From Macquaria australasica (taxonomy: Eukaryota; Chordata; Actinopteri; Centrarchiformes; Percichthyidae): DNA of 64,000 bases. Every line of letters begins with the position of its first letter. Positions within the stretch are counted from its first letter, which is position 1. The notes below the pieces were generated by a model. It did not search any database. It had not been told where the DNA came from and saw nothing but the letters and a program-made list of their open reading frames with translations. The stretch is from positions 2,356,001-2,420,000 of the forward strand of contig SEMN01000016.1 of NCBI GenBank assembly GCA_005408345.1, given 5' to 3'. Made by a program: the position numbers and the translations under genes. Below, piece after piece: positions 13,401 through 23,900 of the stretch.

Positions 13401-16400
13401 GCCCTTTATACAATGTATATGAAGAAAGGAACGTCAAAAACAACAATGTATCATTGTGCAACATTACGCCATTACTTGTTTGAGCCATAAAACCTTTCAG
13501 CAATGATTTCCTTGCAATCAGTGAACATTAAGTGAACAATCTAACTTTATCAAACTTTATTTTTTTAACAGTGCAAATAATAAATGTTCTTGTTTACAAA
13601 GCATAAAATACAAAATACTTAATTTGGCATGAAAGGTAAATTTTTGCTGAACAGTTTTCGGGTAGAGTTTAATGCCTTTAAAATGAGATGACATTTCATT
13701 TGAATATCTGGCTACATCTTCACATCACTTTTTCTACAAGAAGTGACACCTCTGTGCCATTTGCCAGATGTTTCCTTGATACTAAGTTCCACTAGGTTGC
13801 AGATGTTTCCTTATTAACGCCTACTAGCGGTGGCATAATGCTTTCAGCACACATCGTCAACATGAGGACATGTCTACACAACTGCAGATAAATTTGAAAT
13901 CACGCTTTAAGCGTCAAACAGGGTTCTGTTCACATTAACCATTTTCTCGTTTCCCACAAGCTTGGCTTCCACACCGAAACGCCAAAACAAAAAATGTATT
14001 CATCCTCTTTGAGGTAGCAAAAAGAAAATCACTATGTTACTTAATTTATATGTAAGAAACATTACTTTATGCTCAAAGAGAAACCTAAATGTTGAAAGTG
14101 ATTACTGAGAAATAAAGTGGGCTTAGTGTAGATAGAAGACCACAACGTAGAAAAAAGGATGCATTTCGCATTTATCTACATTAGTGTGGCCATGGTCAGA
14201 AAGGAAACAGTGGCTGGATTACAGCATGATTTTGGATATTTTTTTGGTAATCTAACTGTACGTTTGGGACTTCTACAATCTAAGCTTTGTAGAGATACCC
14301 TCAGTTTCAACCTCAGTCGCAGCAGCTGTAAGTTTTGAATTATTTTATCTCTGAAAGCAAGCCACCAGCAGCTGAAGTAGCAGTAGAGAACGATAATGAA
14401 GAGTAGTTCTGGTTGAAGCTTTAGCAGGTCAAGCAAAAAATGTGGCTAAAGACACAATGTGTTCTGCCCTACAATACACATCTATCCTCACAACCCAAAA
14501 ACTACTCACGAACATCCCATTGTCTGTCTGACATTTAGCATTTGTGTTGAGTCAACAGCTTGACCACAGGGCTCTACTTACCTATTGAAGACATTCTCAC
14601 TGAAGGCATACTTCTCTAGCCTCCCAAGAGGCGTTAGGTTGTCTTGTCCTGCATCGAGGAAGGCTGTGATGCGGATGCCGTCGCACTCTGAACCATAGTC
14701 ATCAAATCCAACTGCGGGAGGGAAAGAGATCATTTTATGGTCACGTAACCATTGGAACCATCTCTGAAACACATAGCCAATACCTACAAAAACAAACCAT
14801 TTGATAGGGGACTGACAGATGCACCACAGTAGTCACAGTGCCGTGTTGAAGATACTGAGTCAGACTAAATGTCAGGAATGACCTCCAATGTGTGAATAAA
14901 GCAGAAAGGCTCATGTCTAACTGATTATTCCATTTAACGTTCCAGCCATAAATACACACTGGCTTTGCAGTTGGAGCTAAACGCTGTTTCATCGCCCTAG
15001 CTAATGCAGACAACAGGGCCTGTTGGTCTGTATAACTGCTAATAATAGCATGGCGTAAAACCCTGAAATACTGTTGACAGCTTTAAATTTCACATGGGTA
15101 AATGGGGTTGCCAAGAAAGATGATACGTCCCTGCTGAAGGGAGGGAAAACAAAGTTCCACTTATCAATCCAGGTATTGTTTAATGTGGTTTTGTTAACAA
15201 ATGAAAATAACCAGAGTACTCACAGTCATCCAGATCGTCATGGCCATCTTCAAAGTATAAAGATAGACCTGCAAGGATAAGGCAATTAGAGGGGGAATCC
15301 ATGGTGGCAAACATGTCATCAGCATACCATCACTCTATACACCACTCCCCCTACAAAATGAAAGGAGTTCTGTGTCGGCAGGTTTACAGGGTGACAATTA
15401 GTAAGACGGGACAAAGTCTCCTTCAGTAAGATTGACAATAAATCATGTGGTCTTGCTGATTAATCACTCTGCAAAACTGAAACTTTGTGCATTCACATGA
15501 CATCGTCAGTGTGGTGACGTGTAATTGTTGATTTTAAATACATGGTTCCTTTAGTCAATAAGCTCGCAATAATCTGAAAGTCTTGTGCACATCCACAAAA
15601 CCTCATTTGGTATGGATGCTGGATGCTACAAAGTGAAGGCGATTAAGTGATTATAATGTCACTAGTCATATTGGAGTATGCATATATACACCTTTCATTT
15701 CCTTCATGCGGACATTCGCCTGAAGAACGTTGCTAATAAAAATGTAAGGAAGCTCTGATTTCAGTGTGCGGGTACTTTTCTATTGTACATCTATGCATCT
15801 TCTCTATGCTTCTTTCAGACATAAGACACCTTACCCAATTCCCTCAGGTGCCATATTTGTAATAAAATTTTTATACCAATTTTCTTGTCCCCTCACTTAT
15901 GTGGGGCTACTTTTGCCTCAATATTCTTTATAGTTGCCATTTATGTTTGGTGTATATAGTAGTTACTTACCTATACTATAAATCTGTTATTGCATTTCTG
16001 CTGCTGTGACATTTCAATTTCCTAGCAATTGATCAATTATGTTGGTCTTATCTTATCTACGTTTCTTAAGCTCAAATCACAAACACATTGGCTAAACTCA
16101 GGATTTCTTGGATCATTTAGACAATTGTGTTGCCTACATTAAAACTACAAATCAGGTATGTCCTGGAATAATTTCTGCACATATCCAGTTCGTTTTTCCA
16201 CTATCATGCAGTCCAATGTGATGTTGTTTTCCTGGATCCCAAACAGGGATTTCAACCAGAAACTAGGAACAACACAACACATGCATTGTCTGTCTACTGT
16301 CTGTATAAATTGATTTTTAACATCTTAACTAACCCCTTCAGAGTTGGTTAGCTCATGCAGGGCATATTATGTTGCCTTAACCAAACAACAAAGCAGGTAC

Positions 16401-17373
16401 TAAGTATTAATTCTCCTACAATCATTTTTAATCTAGCAGGTTGGAAATGATACCTCCAGTTTGGCTTCTCGTTATCACACAGTCCTATGTGATGAACACA
16501 AACTAGACATGTAACACTAAAAGGAGTTATTTTCAATGCCTTAACGTAACATACCGACAATACACGAAGACTTTCTTTCGTGATTTGTTTTCAACACCAC
16601 CCAGCCATAACTACAGGACAATAACTCAGAGTAAGCTGGTAATGTAGTCAGAAGAAGAGCCCAGAAAGAGGTCCCGGAAAGAGAAGCATGTGGTGGGACG
16701 GCTAATGCCAGTGTTTACAGCTGGGCAGGCAAGGGAATGTGCTCCAAACACAAAAACAACTCCTCCTATCTCGAAAAGATACATTAAATGTGGTGTTTCG
16801 CGTGTTTGAGTAGATAACGTTACGAGTGGTTTAACAACACCCCCCAAAAGGTCTGCCATGTTGGCAAAGAACAACATCTCCCCTTTGTTGTGGTATAAAG
16901 GAGGATTTGGTCAGCTTATGGCTGAAAATGACTTTAGCAACTCGGCTAACGTTAGCTAGGTCAACTCGCTAGCCTTTGCTATGACAACAGCTCGATAATA
17001 AACACGGCCGGAGCCATGCGATGGTGTCTAACTACAGGAGAGCGCGGCAATTTAAATAAATAACCTACACGTAGTGCGTAGTTACGGGTTTAAATGTACC
17101 CCCCAAAGTCACACATTTCGATACCCGCGAGTAGCTTTCGTTAGCCAGCTGGCTAGTCGCGCTATAGTTTGCTAACACGGCTTGTCCAGCCCTTTCGCTT
17201 GACTTGACTCGGCTCGGCTCGGCTCGGCTCAGCTAGCACTTCGCCTGGGAATACCACAAACGCCGCCAGTTGAAATATCTCGACTCCGAAGGCCACGCTG
17301 CCGCCCTGCGAGTGCCGACGCGGCGGCAGGGTGCGAGAGAAAACACGATTTAAAGAGTGCCGTTACCTGCCAT
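2616..17373 (-). CDS. ppp4r1l: Protein phosphatase 4 regulatory subunit 1-like, HEAT-repeat scaffold (20 coding exons)
   Basis: The coding exons in transcript order are 17367-17373, 15224-15268, 14582-14711, 12667-12773, 12302-12444, 11931-12077, 11291-11398, 10229-10294, 9903-10061, 9004-9128, 8073-8590, about 7578-7981, 6675-6761, 6352-6537, 5043-5204, 4771-4871, 4303-4423, 3693-3827, 2987-3128 and 2616-2761. All phases join and the product is about 990-1010 residues; human PPP4R1 is about 950. The start reads MAGLSLYFEDG against human MADLSLL. N-terminal HEAT repeats carry EPTVRAELMEQVP and WGIRKACAECFM. A long acidic Ser/Thr/Pro-rich linker in coding exons 11-12 separates them from the C-terminal HEAT block (WKVRRTLAFSIHELAVILGD, DNSRNWRFRYELAE, CPKWVGRQAFAF). 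The family binds the PP4 catalytic subunit and directs dephosphorylation. The L call rests on neighbours rab22a, vapb and apcdd1l, not on sequence alone. The 3' end of exon 12 is uncertain: phase-compatible donors give 7578 or 7653. Confidence 0.93.
4426..4457. repeat. (GA)n microsatellite forming a splice acceptor
   Basis: About 16 GA units lie immediately beside ppp4r1l coding exon 17 (4303-4423). On the minus strand the run is (CT)n ending in CTAG, so it supplies the polypyrimidine tract of that acceptor. Confidence 0.9.
5205..6351 (-). other. ppp4r1l intron 14
   Basis: 1.1 kb between coding exons 14 and 15, with a short A-rich tract near 5638-5672. No exon or recognised mobile element was seen. 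Confidence 0.6.
6762..7577 (-). other. ppp4r1l intron 12
   Basis: The donor side of this intron is the one unresolved border in the gene. Phase-compatible GT sites fall just below 7578 or below 7653. No further exon was recognised inside. Confidence 0.4.
7880..7945 (-). repeat. In-frame 15-base tandem repeat in the ppp4r1l linker
   Basis: Four to five imperfect copies of a 15-base unit encode tandem CPTDD/SPTDD pentapeptides inside the acidic linker of coding exon 12. Each unit keeps the frame, so copy-number change would alter protein length but not frame. Confidence 0.8.
10295..11290 (-). other. ppp4r1l intron 7
   Basis: 1 kb of AT-rich intron. I see no exon, RNA gene or recognised repeat family. 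Confidence 0.6.
12774..14581 (-). other. ppp4r1l intron 3
   Basis: 1.8 kb of AT-rich sequence between coding exons 3 and 4. No coding exon or repeat family was recognised. Open frames here lack family similarity and proper splice flanks. Confidence 0.6.
15269..17366 (-). other. ppp4r1l intron 1
   Basis: This follows a seven-base coding part of exon 1 (ATGGCAG). The left part is ordinary AT-rich intron. From about 16900 rightward it is CpG-rich and probably part of the promoter island, with (CTCGG)n at 17208-17230. Confidence 0.65.
17208..17230. repeat. (CTCGG)n short tandem repeat
   Basis: Four full CTCGG units plus a partial unit in the CpG-rich region just inside ppp4r1l intron 1. Confidence 0.85.
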
Positions 17374-17967
17374 CTTGAGTGTCGGCTCGGCTCTGCGGGC
17401 TGCCGTCCCGTGTGGGCTGTCACCGCCGCACAGCTGTCACTCAAACGCGGCGGCGAACTGCTTCCTGGAGGCGCTTCCTGGTGCGGGTTAATTCGCCGGT
17501 TGGTTACCTTTTTTGAACGAGTAGCTTGAACCGGTAGCCGTTTCTCAGCTCGGGCACAAAGTCGACATAGCTGAGCGCAAACACGGCCTGTGGGCTTTTG
17601 TGTTATCTCCAAACAAAAAGAAAGGGGGAAAAAAAAAAGAAAAAGAAAGGAGCCGGAACAGTCACGTGACCACACGCCGTAGTTCAAGATGGAGACTGAG
17701 CGATTTGGTGGCTTCGCCGTTAGCTAGCTGGCTGTTTACGATAACCACAATATGGCAAATACGACGGACTACTGGACGTTTTAACGCTAATAGCAAGAGT
17801 TATCATCCAATCCGAGATGTGCATTTGGCAGCTTTTGACCACGATGGAGTAGAGTTGTCTGTAAACATAGACCACCTGAAGAATATTCAAGATAAGAGGT
17901 AGCCAGAGGAGGGAAAAACTGCCAATGGTCGTCGCCACAAACTCGTTTTAAGAGAGAGGAGATCGAT
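17374..17967. promoter_or_regulatory. Head-to-head promoter shared by ppp4r1l and rab22a
   Basis: Only 594 bases separate the two start codons, which point away from each other. The segment and the adjoining 16980-17370 are markedly richer in CpG than the AT-rich introns on either side, as expected of a TATA-less bidirectional housekeeping promoter. It holds a perfect GTCACGTGAC palindrome at 17661-17670 and AAGATGG motifs that resemble YY1 sites. Transcription start sites cannot be read from sequence, and several short upstream ATGs precede the rab22a start. Confidence 0.75.
17661..17670. promoter_or_regulatory. CLEAR/E-box palindrome GTCACGTGAC
   Basis: This is an exact match to the ten-base CLEAR consensus bound by TFEB/TFE3 and other CACGTG-binding bHLH-ZIP factors such as USF. 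It lies about 300 bases upstream of the rab22a ATG and 290 upstream of the ppp4r1l ATG, so it could serve either gene. Occupancy is inference. Confidence 0.6.
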
Positions 17968-20900
17968 ATGGCGCTGAGGGAGTTGAAAGTTTGTCTCCTT
18001 GGGGTAAGTCAGCATCTGAACGCGTATGTCTGTAGTCCACACTGTACATTTAACTGTACCTGTGTGGCATCAAATGACCCACACTGACGGACAGCTCTGT
18101 TCACATGAGTTAAATGAGTTGGTACCTGTGACCAGGTGGGTGACACCGCGTTGTCAGATAACGTCATTGTCTTTTCTGCACTTTAATCTGTCACAGAAAC
18201 AACATTTATGCATTTTGTCTACCAGCATCCCATTAATACATCCCAGAAATAACAGTAACGGGAAATAACATCTACTAATAAGATTAAAATAGAGCTGAAA
18301 AAATTAAACTAGCTCAAATGCAAAAACATTTTCTTGTTACGGCTTTTCAAATGTGAGGATTTGCTGATTTATTGAGGCATTGTGAGACATTTTATAGGCT
18401 AAATAATTAATCGCAAAAAATTACTAATAATGAAAATAATCCCTTATATAGCTTTCTTAAATAACATTACTGGTCTTTGCTGCCCTCAGTATTTCTAAAT
18501 AATTCTCTGGTTCCAGCTCCTCCATGGGTAGATTTGATTTGCTGCTTTTCTATGTTTTATATCATTGTAAATTAAGTATCTTTAGGTTTTTGACTGTCAG
18601 ACAAAACGAGACATTTGAAGTTGTCATCTTGGACTCTGGGAAACTGGGAATTGTTTTGACATTTTATAGACTGAAGGATTCATTGTTCATTCAAAAACAA
18701 AAAAGACAGATAATAGATTAATAGATGATGAAAATAATTATTTGCAGCCCTAATTCTTATAACTTTCCTAAATAACATTACTGGTCTTTGCTGCAGTCAC
18801 TATTTATAAATCAGTCACAGGATCAATATGCATGCATGTCTAGATTATAACAACAGCACAAGCTATCATTTTCTCTACCAGTACCTCATTAATACATTTC
18901 TGAAGTAACATTCTCACACTTCCTCATCTTCATCAAGGAATACATAAAAAAAAACAATGTACGCTTTACTTTGTCCTGTTAAACTATCATAAAGTGACAG
19001 GCCTACAACAGGAGCAGGAAGGAAAATGATGCCACAGAAAAGCAGTAATGTCTGGGCATACTTCCAGAGAATGTGTTTTTATAGTTGTGATTATACTTCT
19101 AGTAATGGTTTCTGGCCTTGTTTAGTAAGCATCGTCTTTATTTTGTCTCTGCAGGACACTGGCGTTGGAAAGTCGAGTATTGTTTGGAGATTTGTGGAGG
19201 ACAGCTTTGACCCAAACATCAACCCAACAATTGGGTAAGTTCCTGCTGTCGCTAGAAGTTATGTTTTATTCTCTGTTTTATTGGGTTGTGTTTAGGGTTG
19301 TTGTAGGACATTATCATGTAGTTAGTTATTTTCTCTCTGTCATTTTATGGATTAATCAATTCCAATTAGAGCTGAAAAAATTAGAAAATTAATCGGCAAC
19401 AATTTTAATAATCAATGAATTGTTTAAATCACTTTTCAAGCAAAAATGCCTTCTCTGTTTCCAGTTTCTCACATATGAGGAGTTGCTGCTTGTCTTTGTC
19501 TTATCCGATAAAACAAGCAATTTGAATATGTCATGTTGGGAAATTGTTACGGGCATTTTTTTAAAACTATTTTCTGACATTCTATAGACCAAACAATTAA
19601 TTGAATAATTATGAAAATAACTGGCAAATTATTCAGAATGAAAACAATCGTTAGTTGCAGTCCTAATTCCAATTCTGATAATTGGTCATTTTGTTCATTT
19701 ATCAATTAAAAATACACAATATTTGCGGGTTTTATCTTCACAAATGCAAAAAGTCACTTGATTTTTTTTTGTTTGATGACAATATATAAGTGAAATACCT
19801 CTTTTTATTTTAAGACATTGGTATTTGTCATAAATTTTGGCATTTTATAGACAATATGATCAGTCAGTACTAGAACCCGACCAATATATTGGCATTGCCA
19901 ATATTACTGACCAAGTTTATCCCAGAGTGTCAGTATATGTCGGCCAATAAATAACAGGAAATTGCAATAAAGAAATGGCTGATATATTTGAGGTAAATTA
20001 CAAACAGTCTCGCCATTACACTGACAAACTCTGTGAAATTTATTTCTCAACTGTGAAGTATCTGAAGAATATTGGCAGATATATTGTCATAGAATTTTTA
20101 TAACAAAATCAAAATCTTATTTTGCTTACCAAATGCTGATATTGTTGTCAGCCTATAATATAGTATCGGTCGACCTCTAATTGACTCAATTCACACAAGT
20201 CCTGTTGAGTGTTTTACAAAATTGGGACGTTGTTGTTTAACTAAGCTGGCAGACAATTTAATATATCTTAAACAAACTGATGATCTAAATGAAGATGTGT
20301 GGTTTTTCTCACTGTCTCAGACTTTGAAAATGAGTTGGGATAAAACCCGTAACCTTCAGTTGCAGTTCTGTTATTTGTCTATATTTAGTAAAACGCCAAA
20401 TCAAATGAATATTTTTGTAATGTGACATATTTAGTATATCAATCATGAAGCCATTTCTCTTCAACAGGGCATCTTTCATGACCAAGACGGTACAATACCA
20501 AAACGAGCTGCACAAGTTCCTGATCTGGGACACGGCAGGACAGGAGCGGGTTAGTAATAATCAAATGGACTGGTGGATATTAAACCTGAGCATGATTCAT
20601 ATGTGTTTTGGCTTTGCACAGCCAACAGCAACAAACAGCTTTGATATTGTGATCAGTCAGTTTGACTTGGCTTATTCAAAAATTCCCGTGTGGTTATGAA
20701 GGAAGTGAAAATGCTACCCACATGTGCATGTACCACTCCCTGAACCAGCCTGGGGGAAAGTGAACCGTGCAGTTATTCATTACTTCTGATAGGGGGCAAC
20801 ATTTACCGTTCTATAGGTAGAGTCTTGCCCACTAACCAATAACCTACTTCTTTTAGTGCTCTTGTTTTAGGAGTCCCCTTTTCCAGTGTTTTAAATGGCG

Positions 20901-23900
20901 TTTGTGGTGTAATGGATTTACATTCTTCAGATCAGTGAGTGGTGTCTGTTTAATTTAGTAGAAACATCAGCAAGACTGTCCCTTCTGTCACCTTTAATCA
21001 TTGTCCTGCCTCTCCCTTCCCTCTCACTCCTTCTTCCTCATTGCATTCGTACATATTGAGACACAGATAAAGGAGTGCCATTGCTTTCCTTTTTGTGTTA
21101 TTTTATCTTGCATGCACATCTGAAAAGTGTTGCTTGTGTGATGTTTCTATCATGTCCAGGTGCCACTTCTTATGTAACCTACACTCCTGTGTGTCTATAG
21201 CAGCAATATTTGAAATGCCTGGTCACTCACACAACGTTTAGGACTGAAACCACTGACAGACGATATGTGATATATGAAACAGGATACATCTTGTACAATT
21301 TTAGCATTTAAGCCCATCCAAACAACACCAAGCTCCAGACAGTAGCGCAAGGAACTACTTTCTCTTTTGACTCACACCCTGCATCCCACATTTCTCTGCA
21401 TTAGCTCTGCACATCACTTCCCTTTTTCTGTACATGCCCTTCTCTTTTTCTCATGCACAATCCCCTGCTCTTGTAATGTCTGATCCCTGCTGCTGTCCTC
21501 TCCAGAGAGGTGAGATAAGATGCTGTTTGTCTTTTATTCTCCTTCCCCCGGGGGGCCTCAGCTTTTTCACGGCCTTGAGGGGACATCAGTGCAGCCCCGT
21601 TTAAGATAAGATGAGAGGATGAAACCCAAGCTGTCTCAGCCCACTGGCGTGTGCTGCTACTGTGTCTTATCTGAGAGTCACTGCAGCTCCATGTCAGTGT
21701 CATCTTTTTTCCCCTTTGTGTTTTCTCCTGTGGAATTTTTTTTTCATTTCTTTTCTTGGCAACAATCTATTTTTCTGTGATTCTTTTGTGGGTTTTTTTC
21801 CCATTTTCTCCACCTTTTTTATTCCCACAAATCCACTTTTTCACTCCCATGTGGCCTCTCAGCCTCCCAATGGGTTCACATCCATGCGGGAAAAAGTAGC
21901 AACATTCCTTTGGTAGGTTTTGCATGTGTCTGTGTTTTCATACAAAGCTGCTGTGGTATTTTGAAGCCTTTCATGGCTTGTTTTCTAACTGCTGCGGAGC
22001 TTTGGCCTATCAAAAGCTGTTGAGTTGAGAAAGGGGAACACAAAGCCAGCCAATGCACATGGAAGGAGAGAGCAGGGCAAAAAGGAAAGCTCTGTGATTT
22101 CCACAATCCACAATCCACAATCCGTATCTCAAGACCAGATGAGGCCTTACGAGTACATCTGAGCCCCGGCTGTCAACAGTCCATCGAGGCCTCCCAAGCA
22201 AGAGGAACCTTGTGTCCTACTGGAATAGGAGGGTTCCTTTCATTGGGCACCCAGCTTGTGGTTTCAGCAATTAATCAGCACTCGCCGGCCATCACTGGGG
22301 CTGTTTTCTGGGCTGCTGTGTGGCCAGACGTCTGGCCTCGCTGTGATTGCTCTTTGGGTTAAGACAGAGATAGACCACACAGGACTGGTGGTGGTGCGGC
22401 CCAACACTAGCCAATGAAACAGACAGCACTCTCCTCAGTGTCTCTGCCAAATGTCCCAAGTTGGATTCCCGTTGGTGGACTTGGGGCCAGTAACAACTAT
22501 AATTATGTGGAATGTGTGCTTTCCTGAGGTAACAGTGTCACTCCAAGATGGATAGTTTATTCCATCATATTGTAAAGGAAAATAGAATTGGCAGGAAGGC
22601 AGGGTCATTCCAAGTGAAGGTCTTTTTCAGACATGGGTTGTTTCTTTTTTAAATAAATATGATTAGTTAATACATGACACATGGTTTTATTAGTCTCTTA
22701 AAAGCCCCAGTCCAGCGCATATTGCAAGAAGGCCTAAAAAGAGGTTAGGAGTCGGAGAGGGAAAATACATATCTTGAAACATACTGTAGAAAACAGTTAT
22801 AACTTCAAAATCCTGTGAAGGCAACTGCTAGCATTTCAACTGAATTGAGATCAAGAGCTAATAGTCCACATTTGTTTCAGCAGAAAAATAACAGTGAGTG
22901 AATGGTTTCATACTCCACTGTGTTGTGTTAAGGTGCCTAATTAGCACTAAACAGAAAGTGCAGAATGCTTTGCAGGTATTTGGTCGTAATCCAAAGTATT
23001 GGAGAAATTAAAAAATTTACCTGATGATGAAAAGTAAGGGGGTAATTATAATTCATCTTGAAGGGGACTTGTTGAGATATTTCACAAAAAAACATAAATG
23101 TGAACCACCTCTTGGTGGTGCTAGAGGAAAAGTCAGGGGATCACCAAAGTAAGAAATTGACATCGTCTGGGCTCAATGAATATATGTACCAAATTTCTTG
23201 GCAATCCATCCAGTAGTTGTTGTAAATTTCAGTCTGGACCAAAGTGGTGGACCCAGCCGACAGACAGACATTGCCATCTCTAGAGCCATGCCACTAGCTA
23301 AAAACAATATGTTTTAAAATATCATGACAGTGGGCTAATTGTTGAAGCCAGGTTTCAGTGAGCAATGGAAAGTATTTTACCAGAAAAATACCAAAACCTG
23401 GCAAAAAGAAGAACCCCCAGCCTCCCAGGCAGCTATGGATTTAGAAATGCCCATGCTGTTTTGATTATGCAGGGCTTTGTGATCTATTGGGTTAAGATCA
23501 AATGTATAGTCTTCCATAAATATCAAAACCCTAACAGCTTTTGACACATTCTGCTCATCTTTCTCTTGATGGCTACCACATGTGTGAGGTCTTGGTGGAA
23601 AGACTTGCCATGCTTCCATTTAAAATAAAGTCACTTGGCTTATAAGCTCAGAGCACTAGGCCTTTGGTTTAGTAAAATGGTACTGTTTTAAGTTTGTTAC
23701 AGTCAGTATTATTGAGTCTAATGAAACTCACAGTGATGTAATCACCATGGTCTGTGCCTGTGTAACGGATTAGCCATAGTCTATGAAAAGCCTAGACACT
23801 GTTTCTTGATCTATGGGGTGTGAAAATATATAATAGTGCGATTATACCGCAATGATATTTTAAGTACCCTTTTCATATCCAAAAATTAAAAATTGGAAGG

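Larger units (their letters stand above)
18180..18930 (+). repeat. Local tandem duplication in rab22a intron 1
   Basis: TAAATAACATTACTGGTCTT, followed by TGCTGC, appears at about 18459 and again 310 bases later at about 18769. Further resemblance runs leftward (CTACCAGCATCCCATTAATA against CTACCAGTACCTCATTAATA). Each copy carries a family A repeat beside it, so the unit was probably duplicated together with the element. Confidence 0.6.

Noticed and set aside
17600..17902. 100-codon frame across the shared promoter
   Set aside because: It overlaps the 5' region of rab22a in another frame, has low-complexity Lys runs and no similarity; a by-product of GC-rich sequence.
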